DNA of 64,000 nucleotides from positions 186,001 through 250,000 of the forward strand of contig JAHRBS010000013.1 of the NCBI GenBank assembly GCA_024305745.1, in the 5' to 3' direction. A program made the position numbers and the translations under genes. The notes under the pieces were generated by a model. It made no database searches, was not told the DNA's origin, and worked only from the letters and a program-made list of their open reading frames with translations. This DNA comes from Polyporus tsugae (Eukaryota > Basidiomycota > Agaricomycetes > Polyporales > Polyporaceae). Position 1 is the first letter of the stretch. Each line of letters begins with the position of its first letter. Positions 47,549-57,567 of the stretch are shown here, one piece after another.

Positions 47549-48930
47549 CTACGGCTGCTGTGGATTGGGGACCATGGTGGATGGATATCTGTGATGCTCC
47601 TCGATGAGAGGAATCAAACCCTCATCCCGCAAGCGAGTGAGCTCCTTGTCAGATGCATCAGTCGCGAGGACGAAGATCGGAGCCCTCCCCAGCTTGGACA
47701 CGAAGGCCCCCTTCAATTTGATCTCCAACAGAGAGAAGATTGAATCGTCATGGTCGGTGGGGACCTTGGTCGCTACCTCGCGGCGTTCGACTTGTATCCA
47801 TCGCCAGTGCGGACCAGAGGCGGTCATGGCAATCACGCTCTTCGCGCACAGGTCGCGTGCGAAGTACGCTTGCACATATTCATACAATTGGCTGGCCGCT
47901 ATGGTTAGCAAGCTGGCCAGTCTGGTTTCCAACTCCTTGTCGCGCATAAAACGTGGAGGGCAGCCCTTGATCTCCATGATAAGCGGGAAGCAATGGTGGA
48001 GAACCTTGCACCGCGCTCGGCGTTCCCAACCCAGCACGGCCTTCTGGTTGTCGGGCTTGTCCATCTCGACTGCATACGAATGGCATAGTAGCATGTCGGG
48101 GAACAGGTCTTTGCCGTTGGGGTCAGGCACAGTGGCTATGGTCTCGATCGAGATGTCCGCTTCCGTAGCATCTGGATTGGAAGCTGTTGGAAGTCAGTCC
48201 GACGATGAACGCAACATGGACGTATGAAGGAACGGCACGAACAAGAGAGTTTGTCGACGATGCGTGCACGATTCCAGATGTTCTCCATCGCATGCGCAAG
48301 TTCCTCCTGTGTGAGCTCTGGGTTCGGATTGAGAGCAGCGCGAGCTTCGGGGCTCGTGAGGAAGTCTTGGGGGTCTACAGGAGGCGGATGCCTGTTGCGC
48401 CTAGGCCGGTCAGAAATGGGTGCATCTATTTAAGACGAGCTGAGTGGCTGTCGATAGCGGACAGGTAACTGCAATGACCCACGCGGAGGTGATGAGGACA
48501 TTGGGGGAGATGGTGAACCCGCCAGGTCGATATCAAACTCTTCTTCTTCTTCTTCTTCTTCTTCTTCGACTTCCACCACCTCTTCCAATTGCGCTGCCAG
48601 TAGTGTTTCGACCGGTTCTGCCGAGTTGTCTTCTTCGTCATCCTCAAACCAGTAGTAGTTTGCGGTCTCCAGCACGTCGGGAGGAACTTTGTAGAGATCG
48701 AAAGTCGATTTCGAAAGCCATAGATTGTACTGCTGGCGGACAGTGAGAGCGCCATCGAACTCGAAATTGACAAGATCAGCTAGTGTGTGGTTATAGGCAG
48801 GGTAGTAGTCGACCTCTAAGTTGCGGGGGTTCAACTTGGAGGAGTAAGCTGCCGAAAGAGCATAGCGGGTACGGTTCGATGTGACATATCTCGTGAGGCG
48901 ACTTCGATCAATGGGATGGAATGGTGGCAT
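47549..48930 (-). CDS. Hypothetical acidic protein
   Basis: Three exons in outline, from ATG 48930 to stop 47549. The N-terminal part reads MPPFHPIDRSRLTRYVTSN, then RQQYNLWLSKSTFDLYKVPP. A run of more than ten Glu, encoded by a TTC repeat on the plus strand near 48539-48565, follows. The middle exon reads DFLTSPEARAALNPNPELTQ and AHAMENIWNRARIVD. The last exon reads SIETIATVPDPNGKDLFPD, then CFPLIMEIKGCPPRFMRDKE, ASQLYEYVQAYFARDLCAKS and GPHWRWIQVERRE. The IMEIK followed by a helical KEL...ASLLTIAASQLYEY segment is reminiscent of a PD-(D/E)xK-type or related nuclease-like fold of the kind seen in expanded polypore families. That is inference, and I do not name a function. The exact second join (near 48430) is uncertain. 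Confidence 0.6.
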
Positions 48931-49332
48931 GTGCTCGACGGTGTCGATTGGTGGTGTGGGGGAAGGGGGGGAGCTCGCTGTGTCTCAGAACTCGAGGCCA
49001 ACCAGCCTGAGCCCGACCACCATATGATATATACTTATGTTGACTCGGAGTCCTTCCAAAACGAGCAACAATAGAAGAACCGAATTGGTCTCTGTCAATA
49101 TCAATACCATCGATCATGAACGTTTGAACAATGGGATGGAAGTTGGAACATGAGTCTCCTCCGGGTCTCCTACCATATACTGTACGTTTGAAGCCAAGAG
49201 CGAAAATTGGGAGACGTGGGCGCTAGCAACGAGTTGTTCAATACGCTTACGTGATCGACTACTGCCAATATATGGTGACGCCCGTGTTGGATTCCATCCG
49301 CGACTTGCACCCACCTACTCACACTGCTCACC
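48931..49332. other. Divergent intergenic region
   Basis: About 400 bases between divergent start codons. The part from about 49245 to 49332 (ACGTGATCGACTACTGC, then GACGCCCGTGTTGGATTC) is shared with the upstream region of the paralogue at 52284, so the duplication carried the promoter. Confidence 0.5.
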
Positions 49333-49875
49333 ATGGCTGACGTCGCCACCACCTCTCAGTCTTCCCGTCGGCGGACCCGCCGCGTAAAGGTCAAGATCAT
49401 TCATTCCTGTCGTCCGCCACCTGAGCCTACTCTCGCCTTCGGCTTCGTTCTCGACTACCAGTGCCGCCTCCGTTGGGCCAAGTACTTCCTCGAAGATGAT
49501 GAAGGGGGCGACCCTCCCACGTACACTCCCGAAGAGTACGAAGACATGCTCAAAGGTCTTTTGGCCGCTCTCGACACCGCAATTCCCAATCGCGTGTACT
49601 GCGCCCTCCCTGACCTTCCCCGCGTCCGGTGGCACCTCTTGCCCATAGAGGATGGCGAGCTCGCCTACAATCGCTGGGTGTTCGCCCTGAGGGACAATAG
49701 CACGGCGAAGAATTTGAATTCCCCGTTGACCCCAGAGCACATCGAGGCGGTCAGGAAGGAGTTGGGCCTCGAGGATGACCAGCAGCCCAAGTGGGTTCCC
49801 ATTCCCATGTGCGTTCGAAGAGTTTTCCAGACGACTACTCGTTCACTGATTCCCGCGTGCTGCACCAGATTTTGA
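49333..49875 (+). CDS. Unknown family, copy 1 (open)
   Basis: ATG at 49333 (MADVATTSQSSRRRTRRV) opens a frame of up to 180 residues. After a basic Ser/Arg N-terminus come AFGFVLDYQCRLRWAKYFL, YTPEEYEDMLKGLLAALDTA, IPNRVYCALPDLPRVRWHLL, RWVFALRDNSTAKNLN and LTPEHIEAVRKELGLE, then PKWVPIPM. A likely 3' intron (donor at 49809, acceptor before 49869) would replace the last 22 residues by a two-residue end with the same stop. No signal peptide or membrane span. I do not recognise the domain; conserved points across the copies are AFGF..LD.Q.R.RWA, the IP.RVY.A.PD.P..R..LLP line, and WVPI near the end. Four other copies lie within 9 kb downstream. Confidence 0.65.
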   Translation: MADVATTSQSSRRRTRRVKVKIIHSCRPPPEPTLAFGFVLDYQCRLRWAKYFLEDDEGGDPPTYTPEEYEDMLKGLLAALDTAIPNRVYCALPDLPRVRWHLLPIEDGELAYNRWVFALRDNSTAKNLNSPLTPEHIEAVRKELGLEDDQQPKWVPIPMCVRRVFQTTTRSLIPACCTRF

Positions 49876-50180
49876 TCGACTGCCCGGTCTTTTATTGCCG
49901 TCGCGCTTGCTTGGTGCGTTGGTCGTGCCTACGCGAACAGTTTGGTCGTCATACTAGGATGGAATGTATGTATATCAGAGAGCTCGAAATGTAATGTTGG
50001 CCTACGCCGTGCCATGACCCATTAGGGAGTGCCAACCACAACGGTGGTCGCGTCGGCTTTGCATGGATTCGCCACCCTTGCGCTTTACAGCATCTCAATA
50101 GCCGCAGCCTGAGCAAAGAGTAACCTGTCTACACCTAGTGACCTACACAGGGCCAACCATGGCGCGGCTGAACAATGAAC
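49876..50180. other. Duplicated 3' flank of copy 1
   Basis: About 300 bases. The stretch with AATGTATGTATATCA, GCCATGACCCA and AGTGCCAACCAC recurs downstream of the copy at 52284, so the 3' flank was part of the duplicated unit. Confidence 0.55.
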
Positions 50181-50906
50181 ATGAATACGTTGCGCGACCT
50201 TCCTTACACGCTCGTCATCATCATTGGGAGCGTCCTCATCTGCCTATGATAGGTACGCATACACCCTCCCCAGCCATCCCGCCCCACAATATTGACCTCC
50301 CTCCGTCTGCAGGCCTCTTCAATCCTCGTCTACCACTCCACCTCCCAAAGCATATCCTCCGCACCGCCTTCTACGTCCTCTCCGTTATGAACGCCGGCGG
50401 CGTGCTCGGCCGGTACAACATTCTCGTGCCCCGCGCGTTCCTCACCGGGCTCGCGGTCCTCGTCGTCTGGCCGTTCGCGACGGGCCTCGCGGGGATCATG
50501 CTCTTCGCGGCCGTGTACGGTTTCTTCTCCGGCGCGGTCAATGCGCTCATCATCCCCTGCGTCATGCGGAGCTCAGAGCTCAGGGAGATCGGCACACGCG
50601 TCGGCGTGCTCTACTCCATCATTTCCCTCCCGCGAGTCCCTCCCTCCCTTCTTCCCCCCACTCCCGCTCCCTTCTCTCCGCCTTAATCCAGCGGGAGACG
50701 CTGACGTTTATGCGATGCGACAGGGCGCTGTGCGGCGGGGGCGATCCTCAAAGCGGAGCGCGGTGCGTACTTACCTCGACATGATCCCCCTCGGCGGGGC
50801 GGCGGTCGGCGCGGGCTCGCTCTTCCTGCTCTGGGCGCGGTGCGTGCTCAGCCGCAGGGCGAAGGAACACAAGCAGCTCCTCTTGCGGCTGCTCAGCGTC
50901 GTGTGA
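50181..50906 (+). pseudogene. C-terminal half of an MCT-like MFS transporter, decayed
   Basis: Reads in order as the second half of the transporters at 28525 and 30960: LRDLPYTLVIIIGSVLICL, then across an intron GLFNPRLP, RTAFYVLSVMNAGGVLGR, NILVPRAFLTGLAVLVVWPF and IPCVMRSSELREIGTRVG. AAGAILKAERGAY comes next, and, in another frame, LDMIPLGGAAVGAGSLFLLW. The N-terminal six helices are missing. Stops (TGA TAG) lie between the first block and its donor site. About a dozen residues after VLGR are deleted (LAPPLVSDFIG-like in the relatives), and there is a frameshift near 50775. It is a relic, not an expressed half-transporter. Confidence 0.75.
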
Positions 50907-51341
50907 TGTTCCGTGTTCCATGTGCCCCTTCTGCTCCTTCCCCCGAGTCCGAGTCGCCCCTGGCCTCTCGGCTTGTTGTCATTCGGTCGCACCGTATTGC
51001 ATGTCTTCCGCGCCCACATCATGCTATTTCTTTTGCGCATGTACGTAGTATTATACCCCTTCACCTCGCTCATCGAACGACCGCATGTATCATTATCAAT
51101 GTACCCCCTCATCCCGATCCCTCATAGTGGCACTTCACGCATCACGAGTCTACCAGCGCAACACTCGTCCTACGCTTACTGGATCCTGTTACACAGTAGT
51201 TACCTACCGCCAACCCTCTTGCCCGCACGTTGCACGTATCCAGTGCAGTTCTATTCACTGTGAAGCAATATTGATCATGTAGTGACAAGCTTTCGATCGT
51301 AGCAGCTCGGCATCGGCATGTCGTCCAGCGAGTGGCCCTGA
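50907..51341. other. Intergenic region
   Basis: About 435 bases, pyrimidine-rich, no gene or repeat recognised. Confidence 0.4.
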
Positions 51342-51880
51342 GTGGCCCCCCTCAGGTCAAGTTCTTGCCAACTGCCCACCACGGCTTCCACCCCTCCACC
51401 GTTTGATGCGTATATGATCCACCCATTCGATATCCGTCCCTGGCCGCCTCGCTCCATACCATCTACTGCGTTCGGGTTGTCCTCGACGACCAGTACCGCC
51501 GTCGGTGGGCCCAAGGCTTCCTCGACAAGCACTACGATCCGGACGGGCTCGAGGGAGCGGCCAAGTCCCCCGAACAGAACGAGCGCACTCTCAGCTGTGC
51601 CATGCTCATCATGAACTCCGTCATCCCCGCCCACGTCTACCACGCGGTCCCCGACCTGCCCGTTCGCCGCCGCGGCCTCCTGCCTGTGACGGAGGCTGGC
51701 GCCCTTATCCGCCGCCTTTACGTCTTTGTCCTCCAGGAGGACGTCCGAACCATGCCGCACACGCCGGAGCATGTCAAGCGGGTCAGGGAGGCGTCGGATC
51801 TCGGAGACGATCACGAGCCCGCTTGGGTCCCTATTGACCGGTGCGTCGACTCGGAAACAGGTCTTCAGGCGAGTTATTGA
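51342..51880 (+). pseudogene. Unknown family, copy 2 (frameshifted)
   Basis: The N-terminal segment (HPFDIRPWPPRSIPSTAFGL) aligns with copy 5 (LDIRKHNPGSLPNMAFGF), but the frame then shifts by one base near 51475. The next frame continues VLDDQYRRRWAQGFLDKHYD, CAMLIMNSVIPAHVYHAVPD, RRRGLLPVTEAGAL and LYVFVLQEDVRTMPHTPEHV, ending PAWVPIDRCVDSE. A shorter product could start at an internal methionine (MLIMNSVIP), but the conserved first block would be lost. Confidence 0.65.
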
Positions 51881-52283
51881 CCATTGATTCATGCACGCCA
51901 CGTTAGGGAGAGCGTATAGGCCGCGATGTCACTGTGCCATGTATTACGTCGCTATTGTTCCGATGTGCGTCGAGGATGTGGCGGTGGTAGTCACATTCGA
52001 AGAAAGGAATATCATGTAAATGTACGTGTTTTGGGGGATTCTCAGCGCCGTTTTACGCCCACGACTCGGACGCACGACGACTAGATGTGTAAGTGTTGTC
52101 TAACACGGTGAGAGTGAGAGTGGCTGACCTCCCATCCCACCAACTTATCGAACGGCGAACCTCTCCCCCGGACCGGCCCTCCGACTTGACCTGATTGCTT
52201 ACGTGATCGACTACTGCTAATATTGTGTGTGGTGACGCCCGTGTTGGATTCCATCCGCGACTTGGACCTACCCACTGCTCACC
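51881..52283. other. Intergenic region with duplicated promoter
   Basis: About 400 bases. From about 52200 it matches the upstream region of copy 1 (ACGTGATCGACTACTGC, GACGCCCGTGTTGGATTC), including the distance to the ATG. Confidence 0.5.
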
Positions 52284-52703
52284 ATGGCTACCACCTCTCA
52301 GTCTTCCCGTCGGCGGACCCGCCCCATAAAGACCCGTCCCGACCCCGAACCTACTCGCGCCTTCGGGTTCGTTCTCGACTACCAATGTCGCCTTCGTTGG
52401 GCCAAGTACTTCCTCGGGGAGTATGAAAAGAGCAAACCTTGCAAGTACGCTCCCGAAGAATTCGAAGAAATGCTCGACGGCCTTTTGCTCGCTCTCAACA
52501 CCGCAATTCCCGATCGCGTCTACCGCGCCCTCCCCGACCTTCCCCGCCTTCGCTGGCGCCTCTTGCCCATAGAGGATGACGACGTCGTCTTCAATCGTTG
52601 GGTCTTCGCGCTGAGGGACAATAGCACGACGAGGAATTTGAATTTCCCCTTGACCCCCAGAGCACATCGAGGCGGTCAAGAAGGAATTGGGTCTGGAGGA
52701 TGA
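52284..52703 (+). CDS. Unknown family, copy 3 (frameshifted near its end)
   Basis: Very similar to copy 1 at 49333: MATTSQSSRRRTRPIK, AFGFVLDYQCRLRWAKYFL, YAPEEFEEMLDGLLLALNTA, IPDRVYRALPDLPRLRWRLL and RWVFALRDNSTTRNLN. A run of five C (four in copy 1) just after the Leu-Thr codons shifts the frame near 52657, so the open frame ends in PRAHRGGQEG at 52703. Without that extra base the homology would continue to PKWVPIPM and the same 3' intron and stop near 52795. It may be a recent pseudogene, a truncated but expressed copy, or a sequencing error in the run. Confidence 0.65.
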   Translation: MATTSQSSRRRTRPIKTRPDPEPTRAFGFVLDYQCRLRWAKYFLGEYEKSKPCKYAPEEFEEMLDGLLLALNTAIPDRVYRALPDLPRLRWRLLPIEDDDVVFNRWVFALRDNSTTRNLNFPLTPRAHRGGQEGIGSGG

Positions 52704-53325
52704 CCAGCAGCCCAAGTGGGTCCCCATTCCCATGTGCGTTCGTAAGATCCTTTGAAACGGCTACTCGCTCACTGACGCGTTGCACCAGATTTTGATACTA
52801 GGAGGAAATGTATGTATATCACATTAGTCCACATCTTGCCATGACCCAATAGAGAGTGCCAACCACGGCGGTGACTGTCGCTGCGCCACTCGAAAGGCCA
52901 CCGCGCCGAACTCGTACAGTCGCGTTTTCGAGGTTTGGGATGCCTACAGACCCAGCGTGTGATGCGCTGATGTCCCCATCGCATGCTGTCCGGCGACGGC
53001 CATGCACGCATTCTCCGGTCACCACCAACCCGTCGACGAACGTGACGCAGCGCGCAGCTGCCCACTGGCTGTACAGTATCCACATCTGACGGTTTCACCG
53101 CCTCCGTAGTCTCTTAAGTTCCTTGTCCTTTGCTAGTCCCTGGCACTTATCTTGACGGCTAAGCCGCCCACAGTCCACATATCACCGCCCCGCCCCGCTC
53201 CAAGAACTTACTGACGCTGATGCTGACATCGACAGTACTGACACAAAAGGATGGCCACCCTCCGTCCAGACAGTCCCCAATCCCGCGGTGCTTATCTCTT
53301 TAGCACACGTACCACCACTTCGACG
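52704..53325. other. 3' remnant of copy 3 and permease promoter
   Basis: To about 52880 it is the out-of-frame end and shared 3' flank of copy 3. The rest is the upstream region of the first amino-acid permease. No gene seen. Confidence 0.45.
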
Positions 53326-56300
53326 ATGAACTCCAGCGACCTGCGCGAGCGGCACAAACCTAAGCATCCCGAGCCCGACCAACACCCCGGGAAGCGAGTC
53401 CGGATTGAGGTCCCCGGCCCCGCTCGCCAACGTCTCCAGCAGCAGCGCGAACGGATCCTTCAGTTCCAGCAGAGATGGGAGCGCATCAAGACGGACCTCC
53501 CGCCCCAGCTCTCCCGCAAACACAGTACGAAGGCCTTCGATTCTCGACGAGCGTTGATACTGATTACGTTGTGCGACAGTTGGCATGATCTCCATCGGTG
53601 AGTGCGCCATGATTCTACGAGGACAAACGGATAGACTTATCATGCCCTCCTCACAGGCGGAGTCATCGGTACCGGGCTGTTCCTTGGATCCGCTGTGAGA
53701 GGCCACTCGAACTGCACCGTGTCGCCAGGCCATCTGACCTTTCTCCGCCTCACAGGATGCACTACGGAATGGGGGGCCTGTCGGCGCCTTCCTCGGGTAC
53801 GCAGTCGTCGGCACTGTGGTGTATTGCCTGTGCGTCTCCGTGGGGGAGATGATCGCATTCCTGTAAGTCGCCGGTTCTCACGCCGGATCCGCTCGCCTGT
53901 TCAATCTAATTCTTACTACAGACCAAACGTCGGCGGTGTCGTTGGTCTGGCCGACCTATACGTTGACCCCGCCCTGGGTTTTTCGCTGGGTTGGGCCGCA
54001 TGGGTACAGATTGTTGTGTTTTTCCGCGTATAGCCTGTTGATTTTTGCTCTAGTACAACTGGAGTGTTGTTTTACGCAAGTAGAGCGTCGACCTTCATCG
54101 TCTCCTCGTAACTGACTCTCCACCCAGCGACAGAGATCACGGCCGCTGCGGTCGTACTCGGATTCTGGAAGACGGATATTTCGAAAGGGAGGTAAGTTTT
54201 CCCAGAGCCTTTCTATCTCAAGGCGCCAATACTGAAGCAGTGATAGTGTCATGGCGGTTTCGGCAGTTTTCGTGAGCAGGTCCGGTGAAATCGGCGTCAA
54301 CTTCTGACTGATCTCGGGCTGACTAGCTCGTCATTGCTACGACTGTCAATTGCTTCCCCTCTCGAGTCTACGGCCAGATGGAGTATTTCCTTTCCTGCAT
54401 GAAGGTCCTGACAATTGTCTGCATCTGTAAGCGTCGCTTGCAACGTTTGCATAACGTATACTCACTTGGGTCGTCAGTATTATTAGGGTTGCTTATTGAT
54501 CTCGGAGCGTCTCATGAAGGGTGTTTCCTTTAACCTCCAGTTCTACGCTAGGCAGTAATTACTCACTGTGAACAGGGTGATAGGGTTCAGAAACTGGAAG
54601 AATCAACCCTTCGCAGACACTTATTTGGGAATCGGAGGCTCGAAAGGACGCTTCCTCGGTTTCTATGCAGTTATTATGCAGGCCGCCTTCTCGTTTTTCG
54701 GTTCTGAGGTGCCTGGGATTGTATGTCCTGTCCTTTTCCCCCTTCCTGTGTCTCTCTAATGGACGTGCGCAGGCAGCCGGAGAGGTCATAGATGCCACGC
54801 GAGTACGCCCTCCCTAATCTGTTTGTTGAGCGATGAGGCTGAGACCTCGTGACCTTCGCCAGAACGTCCCCCGAGCTTTGCGCAAAGTCTGGATCAGGAT
54901 GTACGTCCGGGGCTTATTTCTACATCCACTCGTCATTTTGATGATATGCGCGCTCTGCCAGTACACTGTTCTATGTCGGCGGGGTCTTCGTCTCGGGTCT
55001 ATTAGTCCCCCAGAACGACGACAGACTCCGGCTCGGCGACCGAGGCGACAAGACCGGGCGATCCTCCCCGTTCGTCATCGCGTTCAAGCGCGCCGGATGG
55101 GCCGTGGTGCGTCCATGGGCTCTCATCTTGTTCCGGCCGCATTCTTTACTCAGCCCACACACACCCATATTTCCCAGCTCCCTGACGTAGTGAACGCAGC
55201 GATCCTGCTGTCGGCGTGGTCGGCGGCGGCGTCGGACATCTACATCAGCAGCCGCTTCCTGTTCTTCCTCGCCCGGCGCGGGCACGCGCCGACGTTCCTC
55301 GCGCACCTGTTCAGGTACCCCCGTGCGCGGCGCACGGTGCATTCGAGCCAGAGCGACAGCGACTCGGACGCGGACTCGGACTCGGACTCGGACTCGGGCT
55401 CGGACTCGGGCTCAGGCTCGGACGGCGATCTCGGTCCGTCTTTATCTCCCCCACGCATGTGCTTTTCTGACCCGACTCGGACTCATCCTGGATGCGGACG
55501 TAGTAGTTGGGCACGGACGCGACGAGGCGGTCCTGAGTGACGAGGAGATGGCGGGAGAGCAGGTGCTGCCGTCCGACCAGCCGACATACGTGATGCCGCT
55601 CGCGAGCGTGCTCGTCTCCGCGTCCGTCGGGCTGCTGACGTTCCTGAGTTACGGCACGGGCAGCGCGAACACGGTGTTCAACTGGCTCGCGAACGCCACG
55701 AGTGTCGCGTCCTTGCAGTCGTGGATCGGCATGCTCTTCACGTACATCAGGTGAGGGGTTTCGCCGAGTCCTGAGCAACTTGCCACGGTGTGGGTGTGTG
55801 GGTGTGTGGGTGTGTGGGTGTGGGTGTGTGTGGTGGACTGACCGTGGTTCGCCGCAAACTTGAAGGTGGCATCAGGGAACAGTGCACTATGAGCGGAAGT
55901 GGAGGGGCGACGACTCGCTGGAGGGTCAGGAGGCACTGGCGCAGATAGAGAGGATCAAGAAGAACAGGAACTGGGGCCAGCCATATGTGCGTTCCATCGT
56001 GCGGTCTTCCGAGTGCCTGCCACTGACCTGACCGGTTTCGCTGTCCATCATAGTTGGCGTGGTATGCGTTCGCTCTGTGCATACTCGTCCTCTTCACAAA
56101 CGGATGGTAAGCTCCTGTACCCTGCACACACTTTTTGAGTGGCGCTGACGCGGATGGCACATGTGACAGGGCGGTGTTTGTGAACAACGGCTGGCGGATC
56201 GCAGACACGACCGGACACCCGCCCCCTGACACGGACGTCGTGTCTCAGTTCCTGTCCGCATATGTCCCTTTGGTGGGTCCCCTTACGTATCATGCATTGG

Positions 56301-56498
56301 GCAAGGAGGGCTGATCCACTTTTCGGACAGCCTTTTTTCCTGCTGCTGACGTTCGGATACAAGTTGATCAAGCAGACGGAGATGATCCCGCTCGAGAAGA
56401 TGACGTTTTATCAGGGCCAGCTTCCGCCGTACAATCCGGAGGACGACGAGCCGAAGGGGTGGCTGGAGAAGTTGCTTGCATGGCTGTTGTTAATCTAA
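53326..56498 (+). CDS. Amino-acid permease (APC superfamily, fungal YAT family), copy 1
   Basis: Multi-exon gene. Exon 1 53326-53524 encodes a polar N-terminus rich in Gln and Arg (RLQQQRERILQFQQRWERIK). An 18-base exon (53580-53597) follows, then exon 3 53657-53694; together they give LSRKHIGMISIGG and then VIGTGLFLGSA, the conserved TM1 region. Later blocks are LRNGGPVGAFLGYAVVG, VSVGEMIAFLPNVGG, NCFPSRVYGQMEYFLSC, GFYAVIMQAAFSFFGSEVPG and SGLLVPQNDDRLRLG. LLSAWSAAASDIYISSRFL and TYVMPLASVLVSASVGLL follow, then the C-terminal YEKMTFYQ-like line (PLEKMTFYQGQLPPYNPEDD), ending AWLLLI. About 12 membrane spans. The family imports amino acids at the plasma membrane with protons; specificity is unknown. 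Near 55330-55500 an intron contains a GACTCG repeat, so one join is uncertain. Near-identical 5' part at 62697. Confidence 0.87.
55361..55421. repeat. GACTCG-type hexanucleotide repeat in a permease intron
   Basis: About ten imperfect GACTCG/GGCTCG units. It lies between the exon ending FLAHLFR and the exon carrying TYVMPLAS, so it is probably intronic. If read as coding it would add an Asp/Ser tract, which permeases lack at this position. Confidence 0.7.
55787..55833. repeat. TGTGGG microsatellite in a permease intron
   Basis: Repeated TGTGGG/TGTG units within a late intron of the same gene, between the exon ending MLFTYIR and the exon starting with the WHQGTVHYERKW region. Confidence 0.8.
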
Positions 56499-57394
56499 AC
56501 GCGGCCTGATGTATTAGCGATGCTTGGTGCGGAATAAAACCCGGACCTGTACTACACGCTACACAGTGGAATGCAGAACTTCACCGTGACAGTGATATTC
56601 AGAGCATGAGCGGAAGGCGCGGCGGTCCCGATGAACCAAGAAACTTAATTATTCGTTGTCCTATGTATGTGTGAGAATCCGGGCTTCCGAGATGTGAGCG
56701 TTGAGCGCGATCGTCGGAAGTGCCGGAAACACGAGAGAGTCTTGAGACACGCGAGTCCAATGAGTGGGTAGAGTCGTCGTATCACAAGAGCTGGGGCTTG
56801 TCCCCGAAGAGTACAGGATTTAAATACGTAGAGAGAACAATAGAACTAGAGATTGGAAATAGAGACTGATAGAGCACGCGGGAGTGTCGAAGCTCCGAGA
56901 GAGCGAGACTGAAAGGAAAGGAACAGGAAAGAAGAACAATAGGAAACCGAAGCAGGGAGGTCGAGGCCAAGGGAGAGAGCACGCGGAGCGTCGAGCGACC
57001 GATCGCCGGATAAGGCATATGAGACGCCAAAGGAGACGCCGATCCCTTACAGTATGTAGGTTCGGAACAAGCTTGCCTCCTTCTGGCAAAAGTAAGTAGT
57101 GCGTGCTGCGAAACAAGCGCCAGCGCATGGCAGTGCGAACGTAGTGCTAGTCCCGTTCACTTTCACTTCTTTCGGAGTCTTTCCGCTGCGCGCATTCGCA
57201 ATCTGCCTACGTTTACCTTCCTCCTCCTGCGTCCTTGGTCTCACCTCGCCTTCCGCCTCGGCATCATCGAATTCTCCGAGTCTGTTCCCCGCCCTGGATC
57301 CTGGATGATCACCCCTCATCCCCCTGCAGGGGCGTTCCTGTCTTCGACGGCTAAGTACTGGCGATTGTTTTCCTCACTTGTCAACTAGTCACAA
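56499..57394. other. Intergenic region
   Basis: About 900 bases between the permease stop and the family fragment at 57395. AG-rich in the middle. No gene recognised. Confidence 0.4.
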
Positions 57395-57541
57395 CCCGGC
57401 GGACGACCTGGACTGTTGCCTGTGGCCGACGACGAGCTCGTTTCTAGCCATCACATCTTCTTCCTAGGGGACAATGAAAGGCGGAACAATCTGAGGACAC
57501 CGTTAGCTCCAGAGCAGTCTGGTCTTGGATCGGATGTGTAG
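57395..57541 (+). pseudogene. Unknown family, copy 4 (short fragment)
   Basis: A 48-codon frame reading GGRPGLLPVADDELV, then HIFFLGDNERRNNLRTPLAP. This lines up with copy 5 (RLLPVADDQLLDG..., YVFVLKDDSSAENLNPPLNR) and ends in a stop shortly after. Only the middle of the gene is left. It lies directly upstream of copy 5. Confidence 0.6.
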
Positions 57542-57567
57542 TTGGTGCGTCCGCCGTGAATATTTGA

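Noticed and set aside
48539..48565. TTC trinucleotide run as a possible structural element
   Set aside because: It is simply the antisense of the Glu run in the acidic hypothetical protein.
53182..53814. Minus-strand 210-codon frame, repeated at 62631-63188
   Set aside because: It is similar in both places only because it is antisense to the duplicated permease 5' exons and introns.
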